Assembly: GCF_000420305.1 (NCBI RefSeq)
Contig: NZ_ATUR01000002.1
Coordinates: 620,001-684,000 of the forward strand
DNA from: Novosphingopyxis baekryungensis DSM 16222
GTDB lineage: Bacteria; Pseudomonadota; Alphaproteobacteria; Sphingomonadales; Sphingomonadaceae
Reading direction: 5' to 3'
Length of the DNA: 64,000 nt
The notes below the pieces were generated by a model. That model had not been told where the DNA came from, made no database searches, and saw nothing but the letters and a program-made list of their open reading frames with translations. The position numbers were made by a program, and so were the translations under genes. Positions 52,381-60,681 of this stretch are shown in pieces. Position 1 is the stretch's first letter. Each line of letters starts with the position of its first letter.

Positions 52381-53100
52381 TTGCGGGTTCTGGCACTGGC
52401 ATCTCAGAAAGGCGGATCGGGCAAGACCACCCTGTCCGGCCATCTGGCGGTTCAGGCCCAGCTGGCCGGAGCCGGCCCGGTGGTGCTGATCGATATCGAT
52501 CCACAAGGTTCTCTGGCCGACTGGTGGAATGAGCGGGAATCCGACTTTCCCGCCTTTGCGCAGACGACAGTGGCGCGGCTGGCCAATGATCTTGCCATTC
52601 TTCGCGAACAAGGCTTCAAGCTGGCGGTGATCGATACGCCGCCGGCCATTACCATGGCGATCCAGAGCGTGATCTCCGTGGCCGAACTCATTCTTGTCCC
52701 GACACGTCCAAGCCCGCATGATCTGCGCGCAGTCGGCGCCACTGTGGATCTGTGCGAGCGCGCAGGAAAGCCGCTCATCTTTGTGGTCAATGGCGCCACG
52801 CCCAAGGCGAAGATCACATCGGAAGCCGCCGTGGCGCTGTCGCAGCATGGCACGGTGGCCCCCATCACCCTGCATCATCGCACGGATTTTGCCGCCTCGA
52901 TGATTGATGGCCGAACGGTCATGGAAGTGGACCCCGCCGGACGCAGCGCCGCCGAAGTTGGCCAGATGTGGGACTATATCTCCGATCGCCTCGAAAAGAA
53001 TTTCCGTCGTACCGTCTTCGCTGCGCCAAGCGCGCTGAAACAGCACATGCCCGCCGCACGGCCCATGGGCGGTTTCGGCCGCCGCATAGTCGGCAGCTGA
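52381..53100 (+). CDS. ParA-family ATPase
   Basis: This 239-residue protein is a deviant Walker-A ATPase: KGGSGKTT at residues 10-17, the A' motif IDIDPQGSLADWW and Walker B VIDTPPA. Such proteins position DNA, plasmids or protein complexes by binding DNA non-specifically. I used the TTG at 52381, with AAGGGG 10 bases upstream and the fold starting at once; the frame is open from 52351. An RHH-type partner follows after 10 bases. The 217 bases before it hold promoters for two divergent transcripts but no feature I could place. Confidence 0.9.
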   Translation: MRVLALASQKGGSGKTTLSGHLAVQAQLAGAGPVVLIDIDPQGSLADWWNERESDFPAFAQTTVARLANDLAILREQGFKLAVIDTPPAITMAIQSVISVAELILVPTRPSPHDLRAVGATVDLCERAGKPLIFVVNGATPKAKITSEAAVALSQHGTVAPITLHHRTDFAASMIDGRTVMEVDPAGRSAAEVGQMWDYISDRLEKNFRRTVFAAPSALKQHMPAARPMGGFGRRIVGS

Positions 53101-53110
53101 GGGGGCAGGC

Positions 53111-53905
53111 ATGAGCGATCTGAAACCTATTGCCTCGCTGTCGTCGAGTTTGCTGGCCCGCAAGGGCGCAGCCCGCCCCGCGATGCGCCGTCCAGCGCCC
53201 AGCCACCGGCCATCGGGTCTGGAGCAAGACGACCTGGGCTGGAATGACATGGGCTATGATGTCGATCCCGATCCGGATGCACAGGACGAACGCGGGGCGT
53301 TTCGCCAGAACCCCCTGATGGGGGCCATTCCCCACAGCGATCCGGAACAGAGCGCAAGGATTCGGGAGGTGAAGGAGCGTCTCAACATCGCATCTCTGCC
53401 GACGGACGACGCGCTTGAGCGGGCGGCGTCCGACGCTGAGGCCCCGATGGATGTGCCGCAAAGCACCGACAATATGGCGCAAGCCGAAGCTGCGAACGAT
53501 CGTGACGTGATAGCGCCGCAGACCGAAGCGCTGAACGGAGCTGACGTTCTGGCGGACGACAGCGCGCTCGCCGAGGAGACACTGGCCGAAGAGACCATGG
53601 CCGAGCCGACGTTGGCCGACACGCCAGCGCAGCCACTTCTGGCCAGCAAGCCAAGGACCAAACCGAAGCCCTCGGTGCCACAGGCAACGCAAGGCAAGCC
53701 ACGCGTAGCGGCGCAGAACAAGGCCGCCTTCACCTTGCGCCTCGACCCGGACCGTCATCTCAAGCTGCGCCTGGCCTGCGCCGTGCGCAACGTCAGCGCG
53801 CAGAAGCTGGTGACGGCAGCGCTGGACGAGATGCTGGCAGGCATGCCCGAACTGAACGAACTCACCCGCCATGTGCCCGCGCGCAGCGCAGAGCCGTCAT
53901 CGTGA
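53111..53905 (+). CDS. ParA partner with C-terminal ribbon-helix-helix domain
   Basis: This 264-residue protein has a long, mostly disordered acidic N-terminal region (about residues 20-195) and a C-terminal RHH-like DNA-binding motif: FTLRLDPDRHLKLRLAC followed by NVSAQKLVTAALDEML. Together with the ParA gene 10 bases upstream, it resembles ParA/ParG-type pairs, where the RHH protein binds DNA and its N-terminal tail stimulates the ATPase. The tail here is far longer than in ParG. The assignment is by context and the short motif. Confidence 0.75.
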   Translation: MSDLKPIASLSSSLLARKGAARPAMRRPAPSHRPSGLEQDDLGWNDMGYDVDPDPDAQDERGAFRQNPLMGAIPHSDPEQSARIREVKERLNIASLPTDDALERAASDAEAPMDVPQSTDNMAQAEAANDRDVIAPQTEALNGADVLADDSALAEETLAEETMAEPTLADTPAQPLLASKPRTKPKPSVPQATQGKPRVAAQNKAAFTLRLDPDRHLKLRLACAVRNVSAQKLVTAALDEMLAGMPELNELTRHVPARSAEPSS

Positions 53906-53940
53906 AAGCGGCGACCGTGAAACCGAGACAGGATCTCCCC

Positions 53941-55272
53941 ATGACAAGCAGTATCTTCATCCGATTGGCCACGACCGGCGCGCTGTTCGCGCTGACGACC
54001 GTGGGCTGCTCGACCGTATCGCCGGGACAGCTCAACGCCGCGTCGGACGCGCCGCGCCCCGCCAAATCGGCGGTCAAGGCGCAGGCGAAGGCGCTGAAGG
54101 CGCTCGATAACGGCCAGCATGACGAGGCGATCGGCTATGCCGAAGCGGCGGTGCTGACCGATCCCGGCAACCCGCAACTGCGCGCGCTGCTTGGTCAGGC
54201 CTACCTGTCGGCCGGCCGCTTCTCCTCCGCCAGTGCCAGCTTCGATGAAGCGATGCTGCTGGGCAACCGCAACGCGCGGGCCGTGATCGGCCTGGCGCTG
54301 GCTGACATCGCGCAGGGGCAGGTGGGGGCCGCGCGGCAGCTGCTCGACGCCAACCAGACCGATTTGCCGGTGGCCGATTACGGGCTGGCGATGGCCCTGG
54401 CCGGCGATACCAAGCGCGCCGTGGATGTGCTGACCAACGCGATCCGGTCCGACATGGCGGCGGTGAAGACGCGCCAGAACCTCGCCTTGGCCTATGCCCT
54501 CGACGGGCGCTGGCGCGAGGCGCGCATCATGGCGGCGCAGGACCTCGCGCCCGAGGAGGTGGACACTCGCATCGCCAGCTGGGCGCAGATGGCGCGCCCC
54601 GGTGCCTATGAGACGCGGGTGGCCAGCCTGCTTGGCGTGGTGCCGGTGTCCGACGTCGGCCGGCCGATGGGCATCGCGCTGGACGACAGCCAGCCGCAGG
54701 TGGAGATGGTGGCGTCCGTCGCCATTCCCCATCGCGACGGGCCGCTCCCGGCGGTCGGTCCCGCGCCGCAGGCCGGTGGCAAGGCGGTGTTCGCCGCTGC
54801 CGCCGAACCCGATGTGGCCGTGGCGCCCGAACCGCTTGCCCCGGCAGCTGTGCCAGCCGCGCCGATCATCAAGGCCCCGGCCTCTTCCGCCAAGGCGACC
54901 CCGCTCAAGATGGCGTCCGCCAGCAGCGCCCCATCCGCGCCCAAGCGCAGCGCAGGCGCCGCGCAGGGCACGCATGTCGTGCAGCTTGGCGCATTCTCCT
55001 CCCCCGAGAACGCGGCACGGGGGTGGTCGGTGTACCAGAAGCGCCATGCCGCGCTGAAGAATTACAGCAGCGCCAGCGCCCGGATCACGGTCAAGGGCCG
55101 CACGCTCTATCGGCTGGCGGCGATGGGCTTTGATGATGCGGGCAGTGCCAGCGCGCTATGTTCCAGCCTGAAATCCGAAGGCGGGACGTGTATCGTGCGC
55201 AACATGCGCGCCGGTGGCCAGGTACAATATGCCGCTGGCACGATGACGGGCCGGGTGCTCGCCTCGCGCTGA
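53941..55272 (+). CDS. TPR lipoprotein with C-terminal SPOR domain
   Basis: This 443-residue protein has a lipoprotein signal (LFALTTVGC), TPR repeats in the first half (KALDNGQHDEAIGYAEAAVL, LLGQAYLSAGRFSSASASF), a Pro/Ala-rich linker, and a C-terminal SPOR domain (THVVQLGAFSSPENAARGW and LYRLAAMGFDDAGSASALCS). It should be anchored in the outer membrane with the SPOR domain reaching septal peptidoglycan. The ATG at 53941 starts the signal; a GTG at 53902 overlapping the RHH gene stop is in frame. It follows parA and the RHH gene on the same strand. Confidence 0.88.
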   Translation: MTSSIFIRLATTGALFALTTVGCSTVSPGQLNAASDAPRPAKSAVKAQAKALKALDNGQHDEAIGYAEAAVLTDPGNPQLRALLGQAYLSAGRFSSASASFDEAMLLGNRNARAVIGLALADIAQGQVGAARQLLDANQTDLPVADYGLAMALAGDTKRAVDVLTNAIRSDMAAVKTRQNLALAYALDGRWREARIMAAQDLAPEEVDTRIASWAQMARPGAYETRVASLLGVVPVSDVGRPMGIALDDSQPQVEMVASVAIPHRDGPLPAVGPAPQAGGKAVFAAAAEPDVAVAPEPLAPAAVPAAPIIKAPASSAKATPLKMASASSAPSAPKRSAGAAQGTHVVQLGAFSSPENAARGWSVYQKRHAALKNYSSASARITVKGRTLYRLAAMGFDDAGSASALCSSLKSEGGTCIVRNMRAGGQVQYAAGTMTGRVLASR

Positions 55273-55292
55273 AGGTCGCCCGGTCCGCACCC

Positions 55293-56504
55293 CTATTTGA
55301 TCACCACGCCGCCCTTGATCAGGTGGCGTACGCGGCCCTGAACCGGCAGCCCGTCGAACGGCGTATTGCCGGCCTGCGCTGCCATGCGCGAGGAATCGAC
55401 CTGCCACGGCGCGTCCGGCGCGATCAGGATCAGGTCCGCCTCGCAGCCCGGCGCAATGCGGCCCGCTTCCACGCCCAGAATGCGCGCGGGATTGCCGCTG
55501 AGCAGTTCGAACAGCCGCCCCATGCTGACATGCCCGTCGCGCACCAGCCCCAGCGCCATCGCCAACAGCGTCTCCGCGCCCGCCATCCCCGGCGCGGCGT
55601 CGGCAAAGGGCAGGCGCTTGTCTTCCGGCCCGCGCGGATCATGGCCGGAGGAAATGACGTCGACCGTGCCGTCCGCCACCGCCGCGATGCAGGCCAGCCG
55701 GTCCTCCTCGGCACGCAGCGGCGGAGACAGCCGCGCAAAGGTGCGGAAACCGGTCACCGCGATGTCCGACAGGAACAGATGCGCCGGGGTGATGCCGCAG
55801 CTGATGCGCAGCCCGCGCGCCTTGGCATCGCGGATCAGATCGAACCCGCGCGCCGTCGTCACCTGGCGGAAATGGACATGCGCGCCGCTTTCTTCCGCCA
55901 GCATCAGATCGCGCGCGATCGATAGCGCTTCGGCCATCGCCGGGGCTTGCGGCAGGCCCAGCCTGGTCGCCGTCTCGCCGCCGGTGGCCACGGCATGGCC
56001 GGTCAGCCCGCCGTCTTCGCTATGCACGAACAGCGGCAGATCGAGCGCGGCGGCATAGCCCATCACGCGCAGCATCACGCCGCTATCGGCAATCCAGCCG
56101 CGCCCGGTCGCCACACCGCGCGCGCCCGCGTCCTTCATCAGCGCCAGCTCGGCCAGCTCGCTGCCCGCCAGCCCCTTGGTCGCCGCGCCCAGCGGATGCA
56201 CCCAGAAGTCCGGCTTGCCCGATCGGGTGGCGGAGCGCACCGCGCCGGGATCGTCCAGCGGCGGCGTGCGATCGGGCATCAGCGCCGCGCGGGTAATGCC
56301 GCCAAAATGAAAGGCGGGCTTGTCGGTGGCGAAGACACCCAGATCCACGATGCCCGGCGCGGCGATGAGCCCCTTGCCGTCGAACGTCTGCGCGCCTTGC
56401 GGGGCGTCCTCCACGAAGCGCCCGTCCGCGATATACAGTGTCTGCGCTGCCGGGTCGGCCGCGCCGGGGTGCAGCACATGGCTGCCGGTGATGATGAGGC
56501 TCAT
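55293..56504 (-). CDS. Dihydroorotase-like protein lacking metal-binding histidines (PyrC')
   Basis: This 403-residue protein has the amidohydrolase fold of dihydroorotase, with [10 protein letters not shown] near residue 50, GISPAHLFLS-type [10 protein letters not shown], and [19 protein letters not shown]. The catalytic H-x-H after the first strand is missing: the block is D54-L-G-V-F58 where the active enzymes have D-x-H-x-H. It is therefore unlikely to bind the metal pair. Non-catalytic PyrC' proteins of this type form a scaffold with aspartate carbamoyltransferase; the gene overlaps pyrB by 4 bases (ATGA). A catalytic PyrC must be encoded elsewhere. Confidence 0.88.
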   Translation of the reverse strand: MSLIITGSHVLHPGAADPAAQTLYIADGRFVEDAPQGAQTFDGKGLIAAPGIVDLGVFATDKPAFHFGGITRAALMPDRTPPLDDPGAVRSATRSGKPDFWVHPLGAATKGLAGSELAELALMKDAGARGVATGRGWIADSGVMLRVMGYAAALDLPLFVHSEDGGLTGHAVATGGETATRLGLPQAPAMAEALSIARDLMLAEESGAHVHFRQVTTARGFDLIRDAKARGLRISCGITPAHLFLSDIAVTGFRTFARLSPPLRAEEDRLACIAAVADGTVDVISSGHDPRGPEDKRLPFADAAPGMAGAETLLAMALGLVRDGHVSMGRLFELLSGNPARILGVEAGRIAPGCEADLILIAPDAPWQVDSSRMAAQAGNTPFDGLPVQGRVRHLIKGGVVIK

Positions 56505-57487
56505 GCCCAGCCCTCCATGCCGCGCGACCGGCGGGTGAGAATATCGAGGCAGGCCATGCGCACCGCCACGCCCATCTCCACCTGCTCGACAATGGCGGAG
56601 CGTTTGGGATCGTCGGCGATGGTCGAGCTGATTTCCACGCCCCGGTTCATCGGGCCGGGGTGCATCACCAGCGCGTCAGGCGCGGCAAGCGAGAGCCGCC
56701 GTTCGTCGAGCCCGTAGAGATAGGCATATTCGCGTGGGGAGGGGATGAATGGCCCGGCCATCCGCTCATTCTGAAGACGCAGCATCATGACCACGTCCGC
56801 GCCGTCCAGCGCGGCATCGAAATCGGTATAGCCGGTCACGTTGAGCGCATCGAGCCCCGGCGGCAGCAGAGCGGGCGGCCCGGCCACGCGCACCTCGGCG
56901 CCCAGCGTGCCAAGGCAGATCATGTTGGAGCGGGCGACGCGGCTGTGCAGCACATCACCGCAGATGGTGATGCGCAGGCCGGAGATATCCCCCTTGCGCC
57001 GCCGGATGGTGAGCGCATCGAGCAGCGCCTGCGTGGGATGCTCATGGCTGCCATCGCCAGCGTTGAGCACCGGGCAATCGACCTTGTCCGCGATCAGCTG
57101 CACCGCGCCGCTGCTGGCATGGCGGATCACGATGGCATCGGCGCGCATCGCGTTGAGCGTAACCGCGGTGTCGATTAGCGTCTCGCCCTTCTTCACGCTC
57201 GATTGCGCGGCGTGCATGTTGACCACGTCCGCGCCCAGCCGCTTGCCGGCAATCTCGAAGCTCAGCAGCGTGCGCGTGCTGTTCTCGAAAAAGGCGTTAA
57301 TCAGGGTAAGGCCGGCCAGCCGGTCGTCATGCTTGGAGGCCTGCCGGTTCATGGCCACCCACTGCTCCGCCTCATCCAGCACGAACAGGATTTCCCACGG
57401 CTGCAGCCCGGCAATGCCGAGCAGATTGGCATGCGGGAAGGCGGCGCTGCCTTGCGGATAGCGGCTGGCGGTGTCTGATGCTGTCAT
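56501..57487 (-). CDS. pyrB: Aspartate carbamoyltransferase catalytic subunit
   Basis: PyrB joins carbamoyl phosphate and aspartate in pyrimidine synthesis. The 328-residue protein has the carbamoyl-phosphate loop [40 protein letters not shown] and [12 protein letters not shown] chose the ATG at 57487; the frame is open for 13 more codons. It leads an operon with the PyrC' gene. The REP-like array at 57691 lies 200 bases upstream of its start. Confidence 0.97.
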   Translation of the reverse strand: MTASDTASRYPQGSAAFPHANLLGIAGLQPWEILFVLDEAEQWVAMNRQASKHDDRLAGLTLINAFFENSTRTLLSFEIAGKRLGADVVNMHAAQSSVKKGETLIDTAVTLNAMRADAIVIRHASSGAVQLIADKVDCPVLNAGDGSHEHPTQALLDALTIRRRKGDISGLRITICGDVLHSRVARSNMICLGTLGAEVRVAGPPALLPPGLDALNVTGYTDFDAALDGADVVMMLRLQNERMAGPFIPSPREYAYLYGLDERRLSLAAPDALVMHPGPMNRGVEISSTIADDPKRSAIVEQVEMGVAVRMACLDILTRRSRGMEGWA

Positions 57488-57690
57488 TAAAGGCAGGTTC
57501 CTAATGGCCGGGGCGCGGGGCGGCAAGCCATGCCAGCTTCACTTGGTTCACACAGGTCACACTGTCCAGAGGCGCAAATTCCAGCGCATGGCTGCATGCT
57601 GAAAACTGGCAGGTCGGGCAGGGCGGTGCGCGCGGGCATAGCCGGGTCTTAACCGATATGAAGGGCTGTAGGACAGCCCGAACATCCCCC
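57488..57690. other. pyrB upstream region with a short hairpin
   Basis: About 200 bases between pyrB and the repeat array. A perfect hairpin GGGCTGT-AGG-ACAGCCC is at 57663-57679, next to the first array element. The pyrB promoter should be here but no clear boxes stand out. Confidence 0.4.
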
Positions 57691-57844
57691 CGTCGCTCCT
57701 GCGCAGGCAGGAGCCCATCCCGCGCTCGTGGGATCGGGGACGATCGTATCTCAGCACCCCGGCGCGATTGTCGGTTCGTGCAGATCGATGGGTGTTGCGA
57801 TGGATCGATAGCCGGGATGGGCCCCTGCCTGCGCAGGGGCGACG
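57691..57844. repeat. Empty 154-base REP pair, copy 1
   Basis: Left arm 57691-57721 and inverted right arm 57814-57844, 154 bases end to end. The word GTTGC lies 103 bases from the left end (57794-57798), the position at which copy 2 carries the GIY-YIG insert. Confidence 0.9.
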
Positions 57845-57900
57845 CAGAATTTGCGATCCCGCTCTGTCCTGTCCATCGCAGACCAAGCCCCACCGCATAC

Positions 57901-58442
57901 CGTCGCTCCTGCGCAGGCAGGAGCCTATCCCGCGCTCGTGGGATGGGAGACGGTGGTATCTCAGCACCCCCGCGCGATTGTCGGTCCATAAAGATCGACG
58001 GCTGTTGCAATCAATCAGGTATCAATAGGGCAGCAGGTCGGACCAGTCGGGATTGGCCTTGCTGATGAGATCGGTCTTCCAGCGGCGCTTCCATTTCTTC
58101 ATCGCCTTCTCGCGGGCGATCGCTTCGGCGATGGTCGGATATTCTTCGGCATAGACCAGATGGTGCAGGCCGTGGTCGCGGCAATGGATCGATCCGGTGC
58201 CGGACTTATGCTGGTGCACGCGCGCAGGGAGATTGGCCGTGACGCCGATATAGGTCGTGCCGAACGGCTTGTTCGCCATAATATACACCCAGCCCCCGCG
58301 CATGAGCAGATGATGGCTGGCGCGGGTGAAAAGGCAAGGGTGAAAGCGGGACCGCGATGGCCGCGATCTTGGTGTGCGCCGGTCCAAATCCGTTGCGCGC
58401 TAGCGACAGTCGGGATGGGCCCCTGCCTGCGCAGGGGCGACG
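57901..58442. mobile_element. REP pair carrying a GIY-YIG nuclease gene, copy 2
   Basis: This 542-base element has the same inverted 31-base arms as the 154-base copies, plus exactly 388 extra bases between two GTTGC words (58004-58008 and 58392-58396). The distance from the left end to the first GTTGC (103) and from the second GTTGC to the right arm (20) are identical to the empty copies. The GIY-YIG gene occupies most of the insert. This is consistent with insertion making a 5-base duplication, or with the empty copies being precise deletions of a full element. Confidence 0.75.
58022..58303 (-). CDS. GIY-YIG nuclease family protein (UPF0213/YhbQ-like)
   Basis: This 93-residue protein is a single GIY-YIG nuclease domain. 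V6-Y7-I8 and Y18-I19-G20 form the signature, R28 and H32 follow, and the catalytic glutamate lies in AIAREKAMKKWKRRWK (E65), a block typical of the UPF0213/YhbQ group. I chose the ATG at 58303, where the fold begins. The gene lies inside the middle unit of the hairpin array, reading leftwards, and nothing else is encoded in the insert. Free-standing members are of uncertain function; a role in moving the surrounding repeats is my inference. Confidence 0.87.
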   Translation of the reverse strand: MRGGWVYIMANKPFGTTYIGVTANLPARVHQHKSGTGSIHCRDHGLHHLVYAEEYPTIAEAIAREKAMKKWKRRWKTDLISKANPDWSDLLPY

Positions 58443-58498
58443 CAGATTTTGCCGTTCCGCTCTGTCCTGCCGATCACGGACCAATGCCCACCGCACAT

Positions 58499-58652
58499 CG
58501 TCGCTCCTGCGAAGGCAGGAGCCCATCCCGCGTTGGTGGAATCAGGAACGATGGTTTCTCGGCACCGCGGCACGATCGTCGGTTCCTGCAGATCGACGGT
58601 TGTTGCGATGGATCGATAGGCGGGATGGGCCCCTGCCTGCGCAGGGGCGACG
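58499..58652. repeat. Empty 154-base REP pair, copy 3
   Basis: Left arm 58499-58529 (loop GAAG instead of GCAG) and inverted right arm 58622-58652, again 154 bases. GTTGC is at 58602-58606, 103 bases from the left end. The right arm ends 17 bases before the ruvX stop. Confidence 0.9.
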
Positions 58653-58668
58653 CAGATTTTGCGGAAGG

Positions 58669-59133
58669 CTAGTCGCGCACCAGCGCGTCGATCGCCCCTT
58701 GCAGGATATAGGCGGCGGCGGCGCTGTCGATCCGTTCGGCGCGTTTGCCGCGGCTGACATCCTGTTCGATCATCGCGCGCTCCACCGCCTGCGTGCTCCA
58801 GCGCTCATCCCAGAGCAGGATCGGCAGCGCCAGATCGGCAATATTGCGGGCGAAGGCGCGCGTGGACTGACAGCGCGGCCCCTCGGTCCCGTCCAGATTG
58901 CGGGGCAGGCCGAGCACGATGCCGCGCGCATCGCGGCTTTCGATGGCCAGGCGCAGCTCCTCCCGGTCGGCCAGGAACTTGCGGCGCTTGATGGTTTTGG
59001 CCGGGGTGGCAAAGGTCCACTGCGCATCGCAAAAGGCGGTGCCGATGGTCTTGGTGCCCAGATCCAGGCCGATCAGCGCGCCGCCCTGCGGCAACAGCGC
59101 GCGCAACCCTGCGGCGGTTTCCACCATGTCCAT
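58669..59133 (-). CDS. ruvX: Holliday-junction-resolvase-like protein YqgF/RuvX
   Basis: This 154-residue protein has an RNase H-like fold: GLDLGTKTIGTAFCD with the first catalytic aspartate, VLGLPRNLDGTEGPR, LLWDERWSTQAVE, and a final aspartate in ERIDSAAAAYIL. In E. coli the homologue YqgF matures the 5' end of 16S rRNA; the Holliday junction role is inferred from the fold. Its start overlaps the stop of the upstream DUF3089 gene by one base. Its 3' end is 17 bases from the hairpin array. Confidence 0.93.
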   Translation of the reverse strand: MDMVETAAGLRALLPQGGALIGLDLGTKTIGTAFCDAQWTFATPAKTIKRRKFLADREELRLAIESRDARGIVLGLPRNLDGTEGPRCQSTRAFARNIADLALPILLWDERWSTQAVERAMIEQDVSRGKRAERIDSAAAAYILQGAIDALVRD

Positions 59134-60239
59134 CAGCGCGCCTCGAACGCGTCCAGCCGCCGTGCGACATCGGCGCGGACATTGGCCCAGAACAGCGGAT
59201 AATCGTACACATGATAATTGTTGCCCGGCAGCACATAGGAGCCAAGGCTGGGCGGATCACCGATCAGCAGGAAGCCCTTCTCATCGCAGCGCGCGGGCAC
59301 GGAGGCGGGCACCAGCTCGGCATCGCTCAAGTCGTCATTGGGCACCAGCGTGCCCAGATTGGCCTCGATCGGGGCCTCGTCATCGGCCTGGCCGGTCAGC
59401 GGATTGGTGCACACCATGGTGGTGCCGCTGCGGCTCTGGCCGTCGAAACCGGTGGTGGCGGCATACGCCTTTTCGATAAAGCCGACATCGGCAGGCTCGG
59501 CATAGCTGAGCCAGCTCAGCACGCAGCCGGGCTGATCGGCGGTCTCGCATTGCGGCAGGCCGAGCGCCGGCAGATCGGTCGTCTCGCTGATCGGCCAGCC
59601 GACGACATAGGCCGCCACGATCCGCTTGGCGAGCGGCTTGCCGGCGATGCGGTCCTTCATCAAATGGGTCAGGTGCAGCGAGCCTTGGCTATGGCCGGCC
59701 AGGATGATCGGCTGATCCGGCCCGATGCCGTCCAGAAAGGCATCGAACGCCTGCAGCACGTCTTGATAGGCCGCATCGATCGCCTTTTGCCCTTCCGGCT
59801 TGTCGGTGATGAAGGCGCCGAACGCGGCCTGCCGATAGCGCGGGGCCCAGACGTCGCCCGCCGCGTTGAAGGCGGACGCCATCCCGCGCAGGAACACACC
59901 CGCCCGGTTCTGCGATTCCACATCGTCCAGCGGGGCGTTCCAGTAATCCTTGGCCAGATAGCTGGTGGGGTGGATGAAAAATACCGCCGCATCGCCCTTG
60001 CCCATGGGCTGCATGCCCGGCGGCAGCCAGTTGACCACCGATGTCCGGCGGCCGGGCCGGGCGAACCACATGGCCGGATCGTCATAGACGTTTTCCGCCA
60101 GCTTTTCCTGCTCCACAAAGGCCACGTCCGGCACGCTGGTATATTGCAGAATTCGGTCTGCATAGCGCGACCACAGGATGCCCGCGGCCAGGATGAGCGC
60201 GATGCAGATGGCGATGAAATAGAGGAATTTTCTGGCCAA
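59133..60239 (-). CDS. DUF3089 alpha/beta-hydrolase, membrane-anchored
   Basis: This 368-residue protein has an N-terminal membrane anchor (FLYFIAICIALILAAGILW) and a DUF3089 alpha/beta-hydrolase domain with the nucleophile elbow LAGHSQGS. VFFIHPTSYLAKDYWNAPLDD at the start and NNYHVYDYPLFWANVR near the end are characteristic. The substrate is unknown; lipids or esters are possible. The start is TTG at 60239 with GGAAAG upstream; the frame stays open far upstream, antisense to gatC and gatA, but that part is not coding. It overlaps ruvX by one base. Confidence 0.86.
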   Translation of the reverse strand: MARKFLYFIAICIALILAAGILWSRYADRILQYTSVPDVAFVEQEKLAENVYDDPAMWFARPGRRTSVVNWLPPGMQPMGKGDAAVFFIHPTSYLAKDYWNAPLDDVESQNRAGVFLRGMASAFNAAGDVWAPRYRQAAFGAFITDKPEGQKAIDAAYQDVLQAFDAFLDGIGPDQPIILAGHSQGSLHLTHLMKDRIAGKPLAKRIVAAYVVGWPISETTDLPALGLPQCETADQPGCVLSWLSYAEPADVGFIEKAYAATTGFDGQSRSGTTMVCTNPLTGQADDEAPIEANLGTLVPNDDLSDAELVPASVPARCDEKGFLLIGDPPSLGSYVLPGNNYHVYDYPLFWANVRADVARRLDAFEAR

Positions 60240-60393
60240 GTCGGTCTTTCCGCAATCTCTGGTTGCAGGCCACATAAAGGCTGTAGCGCGAAAGTCATCC
60301 CCGCTAGCATCGCCGGATGAATAGCGGTTGAAGATCGCGCGCGCATCGCTTGTCCTCTTGATGGCGGGCGGGGCCGGTGTTAGCGGCAGGGCC

Positions 60394-60681
60394 ATGTCAG
60401 TCGATACCCAAACCGTCCTGAAGATCGCCCGCCTTGCGCGGATCGCGATCAGCGAAGACGAAGCCCGGGCGCTGGAGCCCGAACTCAACAACATCCTCGG
60501 CTTTGTCGAGCAGCTGGGCGAGGTCGATACCAGCGGCGTCGAGCCGATGACCGCGGTCATCCCCAACACGCTGCGTCTGCGCGAGGATGCCGTGACCGAC
60601 GGCAACAAGCGCGCCGAGGTGCTGGCCAATGCGCCGGTAAGCGAAGAAGGCTTTTTCGGCGTGCCGAAGGTGATCGAATAA
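60394..60681 (+). CDS. gatC: Asp/Glu-tRNA amidotransferase subunit GatC
   Basis: GatC is the small stabilising subunit of GatCAB, which converts mischarged Glu-tRNAGln or Asp-tRNAAsn to the amide. The 95-residue protein shows [20 protein letters not shown] and [21 protein letters not shown], the family core, ending [10 protein letters not shown]. The ATG at 60394 matches the family; an upstream in-frame start at 60328 adds a hydrophobic stretch of no similarity. Its stop overlaps gatA (TAATG). Confidence 0.97.
   Translation: MSVDTQTVLKIARLARIAISEDEARALEPELNNILGFVEQLGEVDTSGVEPMTAVIPNTLRLREDAVTDGNKRAEVLANAPVSEEGFFGVPKVIE

Larger units (their letters stand above)
57691..58661. repeat. Tandem REP-like hairpin array (three 210-base units)
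   Basis: Three units of 210-base period: 57691-57900, 57901-58498 (the same unit with a 388-base insert) and 58499-58661 (cut short by the ruvX gene). Each unit has a left arm (cgtcgctcctgc start) and an inverted right arm. Every arm is a hairpin with an 8-bp stem and 4-base loop: GCTCCTGC/GCAGGAGC on the left, GCCCCTGC/GCAGGGGC on the right. Left arms are at 57691-57721, 57901-57931 and 58499-58529; right arms at 57814-57844, 58412-58442 and 58622-58652. Both spacers between units are 56 bases. Similar palindromes are common in sphingomonad intergenic DNA, as far as I recall. Confidence 0.93.

Noticed and set aside
57501-58010. A 169-residue minus-strand reading frame with repeated segments such as LLPAQERR and ARDGLLPAQERR.
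   Set aside because: It is translation of the hairpin array itself; the repeats explain the periodic peptide, and there is no ribosome binding site or known domain.
57691-58661. Possible CRISPR array.
   Set aside because: The repeats are long paired palindromes with related 56-base spacers, and no cas genes are present. The structure fits REP-type elements.
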